A DNA stretch of 64,000 bases. Source: Eonycteris spelaea (taxonomy: Eukaryota; Chordata; Mammalia; Chiroptera; Pteropodidae). A program made the translations under genes and the position numbers. The notes beneath the pieces are model-generated. The model worked only from the letters and a program-made list of their open reading frames with translations. It was not told the DNA's origin and did no database searches. The first letter of the stretch is position 1. Each line of letters starts with the position of its first letter. The stretch covers positions 2,112,501-2,176,500 of the forward strand of contig PUFA01000210.1 in assembly GCA_003508835.1 (NCBI GenBank), read 5' to 3'. Positions 22,866 to 33,970 of the stretch are shown one piece after another.

Positions 22866-22882
22866 CACATACACTATTTTTT
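22866..22882 (+). repeat. Right target-site duplication of the L1
   Basis: CACATACACTATTTTTT, matching the left flank at 18277-18292 apart from a CA insertion or deletion. Confidence 0.65.
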
Positions 22883-25039
22883 CAGACAATTTGCACAAAT
22901 CTGTATTACTGATACCTTCATTTTACATGGTTGGAAATCTTCTCCTTATCAGTTAAAAAAGTACTTACGCAGCGTCATAAAATAATATTAAAAAGGGTTT
23001 TCTAAGGGACAAATAATAGCAGGATGAGTCTAGGCTCTTCCTGGTGTGAGAAGAGATGCTGTAACCAGGGAAGAAATGATGGTCATTCCTGCCATCCTTT
23101 GCATCCGGGTTGTTCTCTTTCAGGTGCAAGTATAGGCATTTCTCTAGGCCAAAAAATGGTGGGCTTTCTTTCAAGATTATCCCTCAATTCTTTCTTAAAA
23201 GTTATAATTTTAGCAATTCAAACCCCAATTATGATTCTGTAATAATTTGATTGTGTGGCCATTACCTCCTGCTCTCCTTGGAAAGGTGAATCAACAGAAG
23301 TCAGGCCCTGGTGGCAGATTCCACAGCCCCTTCAAGCTCAGAGTTATGGGCTGATTTGGTACTTGCTCTGCCTGACAGAGGGACTGAAGCCTCTGACCCA
23401 ACTTTCCCTGGGCTTCTACTCCCTTCCGCTGGTCAGCCTCCAGCTTGAGGAGCAGGGGCTCCAAGGCCTCCACAGGCCAGTGAATGAGCAATGTAGCCTT
23501 AGCTTCTCTTTCTGTCTTTGTCAATTACAATTAGTGAAAAAATGACGCAGCCAATCATGGTCTTATGGAAAGGCCCCTGAATGTAGAAATCACTTATTTA
23601 TGGGATTTCACCTTTTATCAGTGTCATGTACTTCTCACAGATATACAACTCTGGACTTCCCAGAAGACAGACCCACTCCCAACATTTCTAATCTTTCCTA
23701 CTTCAACCACTCCTCCCCTATCTTTATCCTCCTAGGAGGAAAGGTTTGGGGTCCAAAATGATGGAGGCTTAAAGGGCAACTTTACTGCCAAAATAATTCT
23801 TTCCAAGTGTGGGCCTGCTGGCCCTCTTTATTCTGCATATTTTGTCTCCCTTGTTGACTCATTTCCTATTTTCGCTCATTGCCAGTCTAAAGTAAAATGT
23901 GGTTTGTGTAAAAGGGAGATACAATGAGGCAACTACTTTTTATATATAACTAACTGATGCTGGGGCTTGGGTGTCCACATTTTCTCTTTCATACTTTGCT
24001 CTACCCATTATCATAACAGTACTCAGGAACACTCAGCCACTACCTGTTGATCCTAGCAAGGCCCTTGATGCAAATGAGTCATTATTGTTTTGTGGCAAAC
24101 CCGAACTAATGCACTCACTAATGGAAGTACCAAATCTTGACTGAGAGAGGTCGTTCCCATTTTTCATTGTGATAGTCAGACCATAGACATTCACATATTT
24201 TAGGAAAGATGAAAGGAGGCTAGATTTTTTCAGCTGACAGGATGCTAAAGGGATGCAAATGCGTTCTACATGAAGATAGTTGAATGAATTGGGTGTCTGG
24301 TGCTGACGTGTTAATTGTTACGTGTCAGATAGGCTGACCTGTGGTAGAGATTGGACTTACTCTCTATGGCCCAATGAGCAGAGCAGTAGGGGGTGTGTGT
24401 CGGGGCGTAGTCAGGGAGGAAGATACTTTCAAAGTACAGATTTAGGCTCAGTATGAGGAAGAATTTCTAATATTTGAAGATGCTCAAAGATGGAATATTG
24501 GGGAGATAGCCTTTTCAGGGGGAGTGTCTAAACACAGGCTGCATATGGCCAGTTTATAGAGACATGTGTGCATCAGTTAAGTATCTGAACCAGGGAGCTC
24601 TTACACTGTACTTCCAGTCCCTGGGAGTCTAACTAAAATAGCTAACAACCACTCGACCCAAAGAACATATACACATCTCCTAAATCTCTCTAGGGTCGTC
24701 ATACTCATTCCAAATGAGGCTTAAAGATGGGATTTTCATTCCTTGACATTTCAGGTCCATGCGGAATTTTATGCCCATAACCAAAATTCTGATCTTTTCT
24801 GAGAAGAAGTCACAAAAAGTGTTTTCCAGAGAGCTGGACCAAAAATTAGGTGATCGGAATTGAGGCCTAATCCAGCAGGCTGTAAAGATTCACTTTCCAT
24901 TAGCTCATCAAAATACCAAAATGAGAAATCAATGTGTTTAGCTGCAATTCGTAGCAATTAGTCTTTGCTCCCACATGTTCTCAAAGGATGACTTAAAGAA
25001 GCCCAAATAAATATTTTCAGAAAAGAGAGTAAATTTGTA
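22883..25039. other. Single-copy DNA
   Basis: No repeat that I can name. Open frames at 23024-23242, 23255-23545 and 23291-23524 overlap on opposite strands and have no domain or splice context I can support. Confidence 0.5.
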
Positions 25040-25230
25040 TTACTTAACCCAAGAAGGCAAACAAATGTAATTAAAGTGAATACCCATAAATAAATACATT
25101 AGTTAGAAAATGAATTAATTAGTGTTTAATTACTATCAATTACCAAAATCACTACAGAATTACTTGTAGAATGCATTGAATCTCTTGCTCCTATTAATAA
25201 TTTCCATTGCTAATTGCATGCAATTGTATT
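25040..25230. promoter_or_regulatory. TAAT-rich block with a 14-bp palindrome
   Basis: Homeodomain-type cores (TAATTA, ATTA, TAAT) recur at least seven times in under 200 bp. The perfect palindrome AATTGCATGCAATT (25212-25225) joins two POU-like ATGCAAT half-sites head to head. This is the composition of many developmental enhancers, but AT-rich DNA can give it by chance and no conservation data are available here. Confidence 0.25.
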
Positions 25231-25464
25231 TTCTTTTCTTTGAGTGCATCTTAGCAGAGCTAATAGGAGGAAGGAACAACAGGAACATTTTTTGTTGTTG
25301 TTCAGTAAAAACAAAAGTGGTTTGAAAAAATATCTGCCTGGTTGTCAAAAGCCAAGAAAGGTGAGAAGGATATTCAGGAAGGAGGCTGTCCCTGTGGCAT
25401 GGGGCCACTGCACCATTCCAGGTGAGAGGAGGAGCTGATATCTGTGGCAAGGTGTGCGCATGTA

Positions 25465-25467
<3 letters not shown>
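25231..25467. other. Single-copy DNA
   Basis: Nothing recognised. Short frames on both strands overlap the microsatellite that follows. Confidence 0.5.
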
Positions 25468-25537
<70 letters not shown>

Positions 25538-25540
25538 GAG
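25468..25540 (+). repeat. (TG)n-(AG)n compound microsatellite
   Basis: About 25 TG units (to about 25517) followed by about 10 AG units. Confidence 0.95.
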
Positions 25541-25904
25541 GAAGGTAGGTGTTGGAAGCCTCCAAGTCTGAGTTCACTTCCATCAGGCTTTAAAGAACCC
25601 ACAGACCAACCGGCAGAGGGGTGTCTCAACACACTGAGCTTGGGCGAGGGAATGGGTATGACATTTACCTGGAGGATAGAGTTCCACTGGGTGGACTCTG
25701 GATGGAGAGCGCATCTCTGATGTCATGCTCCTTAATGAGCCTCATGCTAGGTTGTGATGGAGAAACAGATGCATGAAAATGAGAGGCTGAGGGTAAGAGA
25801 GTACCTTTTAGGGCCCTGCTCCTCACTCATGGACTTTCTCATTTTTCCTGTTTACACATCATCCCTTCTCCCCTTCCCTGCTCTCTCTTCCTCTGTCTCC
25901 TGGG
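25541..25904. other. Single-copy DNA
   Basis: Nothing recognised. Confidence 0.5.
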
Positions 25905-26115
25905 AGCACAGACTCTTCAGCCAGACTGTTTGGGATTGATTTCAGGCGTTTCCACCTGTGTCACTTTGGGCAAGCTACTTAACCTCTCTGTGCCTCAGTT
26001 TTCTCATCTGTAAAAAAGGGAGAATAATAGTATATCTCTCATAGAGTTATTGTAGGAGCTCAAATAAGACCCGACACACAGTAATCTCTGTCTATATTAG
26101 TTTTTACTATTATTG
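25905..26115 (+). mobile_element. MIR SINE, near full length
   Basis: Ordered sense MIR words: 'actcttcagccagactgtttggga', 'cactttgggcaagctacttaacctctctgtgcctcagttttctcatctgtaaaa', 'atagagttattgtagga' and 'cacacagtaatct'. This is one of the best-preserved MIRs in the window. Confidence 0.85.
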
Positions 26116-26923
26116 CTGTCACATATTGCTTTGTGGAGCAAAGAGCACCCTGGGAAGCATACGATGTGGAGGTGAAATGATAGTTGGGGGCTTGGAAGAG
26201 CATTTTGGGAGGGAAAGCTAGGTGGACGGAGGGATGAGTCCTCACACCGTTGTTCCTCTTGCATGGAGGTAACATGGGCTTTGCAAGACGGGCAGTGGTA
26301 ACAGAGCCAGTTCTGCCCTGCCCCTCCACCCAGCTTCCCATGACTTCTTGGGATGCTATTTGTAGGCTGCAACTTTCTAGAACATGTCGAGGCCTCAGCT
26401 GAGTGGCTCCACGCATAAAAAGCCTTTCTACAAACTCATCCTGATCCACTTTTACAGAACTGCACTTGGTTGCCTGGCAGGGCTGTTCTTTTCTCTTCAC
26501 AGAAGAGCTGTAGTCTTTTAACTCTGTGGCCATCGCCTCCGCATTGGCTCAGAATAAGTGTGCATTCCTCACGCACGGAGGGAGGAATGCCATGTCCTCC
26601 AGTCAATTCAATGCTCACTGAATGACTGGTAAATGAAGGGTGGAGCAGACACTCATTGCTTTTAAGGAGCTCAGCTCTTTGAGTATCACATTGTCACTTC
26701 ACTGGCCCCTTCTGCCCTAGACCAAAAGCCAGAGTGACTAACACTGGCAAATATTAAAACTAAAAGTCTCTTTGTCCTGGATGGCTGTTACCTTACAGAA
26801 CACATGATAGTGATTCTGAGCCTTAGCAATGAAGCAGACCCCAGGCAAAACTGCCAAAGGGGTGAATGGAGCTAAGCTCCAGAATGCCTTCTGTGTTCTG
26901 GGTTATTTTACTCTTCACTGTTA
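26116..26923. other. Single-copy DNA
   Basis: Minus-strand frames at 26060-26533 (157 codons), 26097-26372 and 26436-26618 overlap each other. The longest runs into the MIR and has no domain I recognise. Confidence 0.5.
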
Positions 26924-26961
26924 GTTCATTCGTTCATTCATTCATTCATTCATTCATTCAG
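26924..26961 (+). repeat. (TTCA)n microsatellite
   Basis: Nine TTCA-type units. It is the reversed terminal repeat of the adjoining L2 copy. Confidence 0.9.
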
Positions 26962-27172
26962 TGTTAATGAGGTACTGAAGATATGACAGTGGACAGGACA
27001 CATTCCCGGCCTTTAAAAAGTACAACTCAGCGGGTGCTAAAACTCAGTGTGATGTGTATAGTGCATATCATATATTCAGAAGAGGGTAAAATAAGTGTAG
27101 GGTAAAAGGTCAGGGAGGCTTCCAAAAAGAAGAAACCCCTAGGGGGAGACCTGAGAATAGGTAGTGAAAGGG
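26962..27172 (-). mobile_element. L2-type LINE relic, antisense
   Basis: Follows the TTCA array as expected for an antisense L2: 'gaagatatgacagtggacaggacacattcccggcc', 'gggtaaaaggtcagggaggcttccaaaaagaagaaac' and 'gacctgagaat'. Confidence 0.6.
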
Positions 27173-27174
27173 GG

Positions 27175-27297
27175 TTTCATTATCCCTATTTACCATATAA
27201 GGAAACTGACCATCAGAAACGAGTGAGTTGCCTAAGATCACACAGAGCAGAAGAGATGATGTCGGAATTGAGATTTGAGTTTGGGCCACTCTAAGGA
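27175..27297 (-). mobile_element. MIR SINE fragment, antisense
   Basis: 'tatccctatttaccatataaggaaactgacc', 'ttgcctaagatcacacagagcagaag' and 'ggaattgagatttgag' are reversed MIR words. Confidence 0.7.
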
Positions 27298-27424
27298 CAT
27301 TAATTGTTCAATTACATTATGCTCTTGTTTTGTTCCTCTCCAGCTCCCCTTGAAGCAAAATTTCCCTACCCAAGTTCCCTTTCCCTCAATTTTTGCTGCC
27401 ATCCTAAATACCTGAACCAAAGGG

Positions 27425-27630
27425 TGAAACACCAGACTACTTGGGTTTGGCTTCCAACTCCACTCATTTGGTATGTATCTCTGCATATGTTGTTCAACCC
27501 GTCTGAATGTAAAATGTAATACCTGCCTCCGAGCTGTGGTGAGGATTAAAAAAAAGGAAATAGTGTTTGTAGAGAGCTTAGCATAGTGCCTGATACATAG
27601 TAATTATTCAATAGATGATAGATAATATCA
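27425..27630 (+). mobile_element. MIR SINE, near full length
   Basis: Sense MIR: 'ccagactacttgggtttggcttccaactccac', 'gttgttcaacccgtctgaatgtaaaatgtaatacctgcc', 'gtggtgaggattaaaa' and 'agcttagcatagtgcctgatacatagtaattattcaat'. Confidence 0.8.
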
Positions 27631-29024
27631 TTTTTAGTCTCTGTTGATTGTTACTAAGCCAAGCTAATGTGCTGCCTGATGAGGCATTGGCCAAAGTTGC
27701 ATTTGCATTAGAAAGGAAGATATTTGAAGATGAAAATATATATTATCCCTAAATTAGGGCAGCCATCTTTGCCCATCATTGACTGGGAATATACAAAGAC
27801 TGAACACACCTTTGCATTGGGGTCAGTTGGAGGAGGGTAGAGGTGTTCTAAGCTTTTTAAAAAGAAAACTCAGAAAGGTGATACCAATGTACAGGTTAAT
27901 GTGACTGCTTTGCCATTTGTGCAAAAGCCTCCAAGATACCCCTAGGGTAATAGTTCCTGAGAAACTGGACTCACATTTTCAGCCCTTGTCACCCTTCTGT
28001 GCTGACTCAGGAAGAAAATAAGCCCCAGTAAGAAACTTGCCCTTTGAAATGTCAGTGTCCAAGAGGTCAGGCTGAGTTGCCCTAAAGCATGGCCACCCCT
28101 AGATATCCATCCAAACTCTTATCCTGTTCAAACCCCCCTCACTAGTAAGGCTGAATTACCTCTGCAAGCCATCCCCTTCCCCGTTAAAGGGAGAGCATCT
28201 GTAGTCATTAGTTTTCATTGCTGAAATCAGCAGTTTAATCCTAGCTTAACAAGAGCCTGAATCTCCCCTTCCCAGGCAAAGGCTCTCCCAAGGAATGATT
28301 GAAATTCATGGGGTGCAATAAAACAAAGGGCTTCTGCTGAATCAGGCACTAGACTCACAGGCCTTTAAATCATCACCCTGGCTCTTTAGGTGGGAGATGT
28401 TATTTCCACCGCAACCATCCCGCCCATGTTTCTGCCATTTCCACAACCTCTCCTACTGTGGAGCCGACCTTAGGCCCCTTTCAAACTCAAAAGCCAGCAC
28501 GACCCTGGGTCCTCATTCATAAAACCCAGCGCAGCAGGGAATTAGTCTCACACACATATATCTCATGAGACTGACAGATTTGGTCAGTCTCAAAATATCC
28601 TCAAGATGCTCATTGGTGCACATTCACTATGGGGTTGAGAAGAGAAAACGTGGAAACCAGACCATCATGAAAAATTCCAGTCCAGGTGTTTCTTAAAACT
28701 CGGTCCCTTAAAAGGCTTGTACAATCAATTCTCCAGAGACCTTTAGCTTAGCAGTGTGTGTTCAATAAAGGCTGTTGGGTAGGATAAAGCAGAGAGCTAA
28801 TCAGCTGAGAGAGATTTCCTTTAAATGGGAGTTTTCAGAATGTGGTGTTGAGTGAACATCAGGCTTGGACAGAGGTGAGATTGACAGAAGCCAAGACCCC
28901 TAATCAGCACTTCTCTATTCATCCCCAGTTTGACCTGTAGATAGTACACGTTAAAGCCAGCCACTTTCCTTAAAAAGTCCAACTTTGTTATTTCTCCCCT
29001 AAGCTCCAGAAGAGGAATGAGCAG
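27631..29024. other. Single-copy stretch
   Basis: No repeat recognised over 1.4 kb and almost no open frames, which is unusual for this repeat-rich window. It may include constrained non-coding DNA around 28150-28370. Confidence 0.45.
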
Positions 29025-29185
29025 AGAATTGAAATATTGGAGACCAGGGTTGGTTTGCTGCTTTGCCTCTGACTGTGACCAGGATATATTGATCTGAGCT
29101 TTGGTTTCTTTCCCTGTGAACTGGGAGATAGGGCTGGACTAGTTGACTGGATTATTTCCAAGGCCCCTCTGGGTTTAAAAGCTTA
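29025..29185 (+). mobile_element. MIR SINE (MIRb/c-like)
   Basis: 'gagaccagggttggtttgctgctttgcctctgactgtgacc', 'ctgagctttggtttctttccctgtgaactgggagat' and a 'tccaaggcccctctggg' type end. Confidence 0.65.
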
Positions 29186-29324
29186 TCTCACTTCTAGGAG
29201 CCAGAAAGCCTGAGGTATGTGGGAAGACATGGAGTGAGAAATATTTCCTACTCTTAAACACAGGGTGTTCCATCCAAAACATCTTTTGTTCCTTTCTGTA
29301 AGCTGGACTAGAAAAGCAGCCAGG

Positions 29325-29365
29325 GTTTGTTTTGGTTTGTTTTTGTTTTTGTTTTTGTTTTTGGT
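29325..29365 (+). repeat. (GTTTTT)n repeat
   Basis: Four to five G(T)5 units plus degenerate flanks. Creates Phe/Leu and Lys/Gln spurious frames. Confidence 0.9.
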
Positions 29366-31489
29366 GGAGCATCATGAAGCAGCTCTCAAAAGCCACCTAG
29401 CAAAGACTGTGGCAATGGGAAAGATGGCTCCTTTCTGTGAACTGCCACTGGACTCTTTGACACCTCCATTCTCCTCCTTGTGCTGACAGAGAATGGGCTT
29501 CAAATCACAGGGAACCCTATGACCTTGGGCCACTTAGCACCTGACTCATAGGCTTGCTCTGAGTTAGGACATGACGTCTATGAAGCACAAAGGGCAGTGA
29601 CTGGAGCTTGCTCCATAAAGATTAGCTCCAGGACAGAGGGGGTGAGGCCATTGCCTCTGTTAGGTGGTAAGTTTCTGGCGAGGGTAGGGGGCAGAGTCTG
29701 GTTCAGTGTATCTCTGCGTCCCCCACTGGGCTCGCAGAGTCAGTCAGTTCAGCTGTGCTCAGCCCCAATAGCAAGTGACTGTATAAATGAATAAACGCAG
29801 CTGGCTTGGTGGCCATGTGTTTCCGGCACCTAACTCAAGATAGAGATAATTTGTAGAAGGAAAAGAAAGTGTGAGAAAATCTTTCTTTGTCCCTAAGGAA
29901 AGTTGGTGCAGAAGCTCCACTATGTCTCTTCAGTGAGGCTCTCTCCCCCACCTATGACTGTGCCCCTGAAGAGCCTTGACGGCCACTGCCCCATGAGGGT
30001 GAGCAGGAAGCTGAGAGCTGGAGAGAGGGGGGCCTCGGTTGGCTTTCTACTCCCCAGGAACCCAGTGTGGCTTCTCAACAAGTATGGCACCTCTGTTCCA
30101 TACTCTCCTAGTTATCTAAGTCCTAAACAGAGAGGACAAAGGCTTAGTAGAACCTGGCATTAGGGGAGGAAGACCAGGGTTCTAGCATCCTCTCCTACCC
30201 CTAAGGGGCCTTGGGAAGATTCTATAGCTGTATGGGATCTTACATAACTGTAAAATAAAAATAATAATAAAAATATTCCTTCTGGCCTGAGTGCGGATAC
30301 AATTAATGTTATCTGGTTGTAAGAAGTGTTGTAGCCTAGCTGCTGACCCATGTGACTGTCAGCCCTCACCCTGGAAATTCTACCAATCTATCTGACAAAT
30401 ATTAAATTCTTGCAAAGTCCCACCATGTGGTGAAAGGCAAGGATGGAAACTTCCTGTCCATGGATGGGACATTCTAAATGGGCTTACCTTCAGTCCACCA
30501 GTCTCTGACAACGACCCTCTTCTCACAGTTCACTACACCTCCAAACGTGTACAGTATTGTGTAGCAAAGCCAGAACTTGGGGTTCATTTTCCAGAAGAAA
30601 AAATGGAATAAAAATCTTTTCTATGGGGCTAATGCAGTGATGTGAGAAGCCTGTCCTGTTGAGAAGGTCAAGGTTTTGTGTTGAATTTTCCAGGCAATAA
30701 GAGATGTGCCACCATCTCCCCTCCCCCCAGTGGACCCTGATTCATCTCTTCAGAAAGCCAAGAACAGCATGCTTACCAGGGCTCTTCACACAAACTACCT
30801 CCCTCTGGCTCCTCTCCACACCCCTCTCATCACCCTGCTCCTTCACTTCCTCCTGCCACTTCTCAGAAATCCTTCACTTGTCTCCAACAGTCACTGGGGA
30901 TGGGGGAGTATGGAACTTCCCTGGCCTCCAGCAATGCAGGTGTGTAAAGTACCAACTCCAAGAGTGATTACCAGGACCGATGGTGGCAGGAGGACATCAT
31001 TCAGCACCGGACTGAGGCATCTGTCCCCTGACCCACTCAGGGAGCTGTCAGAAATAGAAATTATCTTAATGAAAAGGCACATTCCTCAGTCTTTTACGTG
31101 CTGACCAAGCAAACCAGAGAGGACATTTAAATAAGAGGATGGGATTCTGGTTTGGGCAGCAAAGCAACCTTGGGCATGTGGGCGGAGGAGACTTAGAAAA
31201 TAAAATCCTGGGGTATAGGGACAATACGTTTTCCTCCCTCCTTGCTTTCCTTTCAGTGACAACAGGTTAAGGACAAGTGTCTTATATCCCCAGAAGTCAA
31301 GCAGGGAGCCATTTATCAGAGACAGGACTAGCTCATGATAAAAATGGAAAATCATAAAAATGTCATAAAATATATGTCTTCAGTGGTCCCTAGCTTCCTT
31401 TTCTTCCCTTCCACCTCTCCTTCCACAGGGCTCAAATTCTTTCTCTGCTTTGCACCCTCTTACCTTACCTTAAGCAGGAAAATCCACCA
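29366..31489. other. Single-copy stretch
   Basis: A weak MIR-like segment at about 29490-29610 and an A/TAA-rich patch at 30255-30278. The overlapping plus-strand frames at 30704-31104 (Pro/Leu-rich) have no domain I recognise. Confidence 0.45.
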
Positions 31490-31612
31490 ACCAACTGTGG
31501 ATTCCTTTAGGCCAGGACCTGCACTATCAATCACCGTGGTCATCCCGGAAACTAGCAGGATGCCTGTTCGGCAGCAGCTGCTTTTCAAATACTTGTTAAA
31601 GGAATGAAAACC
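31490..31612 (+). mobile_element. L2 LINE 3' end
   Basis: 'cctttaggccaggacctgcac', 'aactagcaggatgcctg' and 'caaatacttgttaaaggaatgaa' follow the L2 tail layout. Confidence 0.55.
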
Positions 31613-33169
31613 TCTTCTCAAAGCCCCCAATGGTACCTAGATGTAAATGACTGACAACAGGTTAGAGCTGTACCCGTTATGGGACATCTGTAGTTTAAAA
31701 AGATATCAAAGTGACAGGGGAGAAAGTTCAGTGAAAGTAAATGGTGGAATTCCAGGCAGCATTCGATTCTTTCCTTTGAGCAAAGGACCTTCTCCATCCC
31801 TCAAACCAAATCACAGAAGCTTGTGGTGTGTCAGGACTCCTGGAAATGGGCAACTGTTGCCCTCTGTCTTTGCAGAGAGCAGCTGTCAGTTTTAATGCAT
31901 CCGAGGCCTTCTCCTGCAGGGTAAGGGTGGAAAGCCTGTACTCTATTCTGTGAGCCTGAAATCATTCCATTTAAATGCAGATTGGGAGCCTTCCTGCCTC
32001 TAAATGGTCACAGAGAAGACAGAACAAAGTTGAAATGATAATTTCCTTAAGAAGAAAGAAAACAGTTTTGTTATTTTCCCTATGGTGCTGACTCATTTCC
32101 CATCCTCCCCACCCTACTGCCCCCCCTAATCCTTTTAGGTAGGCTTTCTCATTCCTGGTCACTCCATTTTTTTTTTTTCGTCTATAGATAGGCTCCTTTA
32201 ATTGTGCAAACCCTCCAAGCAGCTAGTATCTTCATAGTTTAAATGAAAATACGCCAGCTGAAAATCCTGTGGTTATCTTCTTCCTCCTATCACTGTATCC
32301 ACCTAATCTGAGCTCTTTTATACTGAACCCCACATAAGATGAAAGGCCACATCGCTGGGAAGTTAACAGCAGGGGACCAAGATCATTAAAAAAGAAGACC
32401 TTTCCCAACTTTTGATTTTCAAGAGACGTGTGAAAAACCTCTCCCTTCTGAACAGGTGGCGAAGCAAAGAACGCTTCCCGAAGCAAAGCCAACTCGCTCT
32501 GTTTGCCTGAACTCTGTTCCTGACTCTTCCAAGATCTTGTAGTGGAGAAAGAACCGACTGGTTTCCAAGGGTTATTTTCATAATATTTAGGGGCGAGTTG
32601 GGCAGTTTGGTCCCATGTCTGTCTGCCAGGGGATAATGAAGATCCTGATGCAAGTTGGGCCCCTGGCTGAGACATCCACTGGGCAGCTCTCTGACTCTTA
32701 GCTCACTGATGGCTATAATGTAAGAACTGGACAGGGGTCCGAGAGCAGAGTCAGATCAGATTACATTTTATATCACTGTCTACTGCTGGCCTCTTTCGGG
32801 GGAGGAACCATAGCACAATTCCTGGGAAATTCTAACAGCTTGCCATGAGGCCCCTCCCCAAACGAAGCTCTACACATCTCCATTTATTCCTAAGCTTCAA
32901 GAAGGAAAGAGGCCATGAACCTAAGCAAGAGCAAAAATAAAACCCTTCATATTCCCATCTCCCTTTGTCCCAGTGGCTTCAGGCTCTTCTTGGGAGCATG
33001 ACACTGAACACAGAAATAGCTGCAAGAGGACTTCAGGCAAGTTACTGGCTAATGGAGCCAAAAATGATTACTAACGGGACAGTCAGAAAGACTCAGAGCT
33101 CCATCCTTAGAGGGTCAGTGCAAAGAATGTTGAAAAAGGGGAGTCAAGATGCTTGCACTCCAGTGCCAG
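31613..33169. other. Single-copy stretch with a CpG-retaining part
   Basis: No named repeat. The part at about 32230-32660 keeps several CpGs and is a candidate constrained element (see findings). The 147-codon minus-strand frame at 32232-32675 coincides with it but shows no protein family. Confidence 0.4.
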
Positions 33170-33305
33170 TTTAAACAGGAGCTGGTTTAAAAATCTTAAT
33201 CAAGTCACTTTTCTTCCCTGGGTTGTAGCTTCTGTATGTGCAAAATGAATGTGCCAGTAGACATGATCTTGTACCTATACTACTATGACATTCCCAGAAT
33301 CTACG
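33170..33305 (+). mobile_element. Weak MIR fragment
   Basis: 'cttaatcaagtcacttttcttccctgggttgtagcttctgtatgtgcaaaatgaatgtgcc' resembles a decayed MIR core. Confidence 0.4.
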
Positions 33306-33308
33306 AGG

Positions 33309-33362
33309 GGTGTGTGTGTGTGTGTGTGTGTGAGTGCACATGTGCGTGTGTGCGCGTGCAGG
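33309..33362 (+). repeat. (GT)n with GC-rich end
   Basis: About 12 TG units, then alternating purine-pyrimidine with GTGCG and GCGCG steps. Confidence 0.9.
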
Positions 33363-33419
33363 CACAAAACACTAAATTGCTGCTGTAAGGGAGAAAAAAG
33401 AATTTTAATCTACTTTCTT

Positions 33420-33970
33420 AGCCCTATGGCTGGGGACTCTGGATTAAGCTGACAAAAGACAGATTAACAGAAAAAAAGGATCACATTTTATTTGATATTT
33501 TTATAGTCCCGTGAAAACTTCATAGGAAAAAGAAGACTTGAAAGAGAAGTTAGAACTGAGAGCTTAGATACCTTTTTAACAAAGAGAGATAAGTTTGTGG
33601 AAAACTGACAAGACAAAAGAAAAGGGGTTTGAACTTCTAGGGGTGGCAAATCGTGGGAAAATGACTAGGAAATTTATGAGGGAAACTAGTGGAAGATCAG
33701 GGTTATTTTAGCAAGGCTGTTTGTACAGATCCATTTCAGCCTCGGCTCCCAGTCCCCAGTGATGAGAATGTTCTTCTCTTCCTGGTCCAGGAAGGGCACC
33801 CTCCTCAGGGGAAATTTCATGTCCTGCTCTAGGTAGAAGGTGGAGAGCTGAAAGCCCTCCCTGTACCTGCTGTTTCTCAAGTGACTTCAGCTCAAAAGAA
33901 TCAATATGCCAAAGTGGCATATTTGGGGTGACTTGTTCTGGACTTTTTCCCTGCCCACTTCAACCTTCTC
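33420..33970. repeat. Old interspersed repeat, probably LTR-type, family not assigned
   Basis: Ordered words such as 'agctgacaaaagacagattaacag', 'gggttattttagcaaggct', 'cagatccatttcagcctcggctcccagtccccagtgatgagaatgttcttc', 'gtgacttcagctcaaaa' and 'atatgccaaagtggcatattt' match a mammalian LTR-like repeat I recall but cannot name. No flanking duplication seen. The minus-strand frames at 33686-34092 fall in it and are not genes. Confidence 0.45.
33903..33923. repeat. Perfect 9-bp hairpin
   Basis: AATATGCCA, AAG loop, TGGCATATT. It lies inside the LTR-like repeat, whose consensus appears to carry it. Confidence 0.85.

Noticed and set aside
23255..23545. 96-codon open frame with near-symmetric minus-strand frame
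   Set aside because: Frames open on both strands reflect composition. No domain or neighbour supports a gene.
26060..26533. 157-codon minus-strand open frame
   Set aside because: Overlaps a MIR and other frames. No domain, no splice or start context; its length can arise by chance in 64 kb.
30704..31104. Overlapping Pro/Leu-rich plus frames, possible exon
   Set aside because: No conserved motif and no convincing splice sites flanking it.
32232..32675. 147-codon minus-strand open frame
   Set aside because: A second overlapping frame is equally open and the protein shows no recognisable family. CpG retention is better explained as non-coding.
33420..33970. Endogenous retrovirus provirus
   Set aside because: Only an LTR-like segment is seen; no internal viral genes or second LTR in the window.
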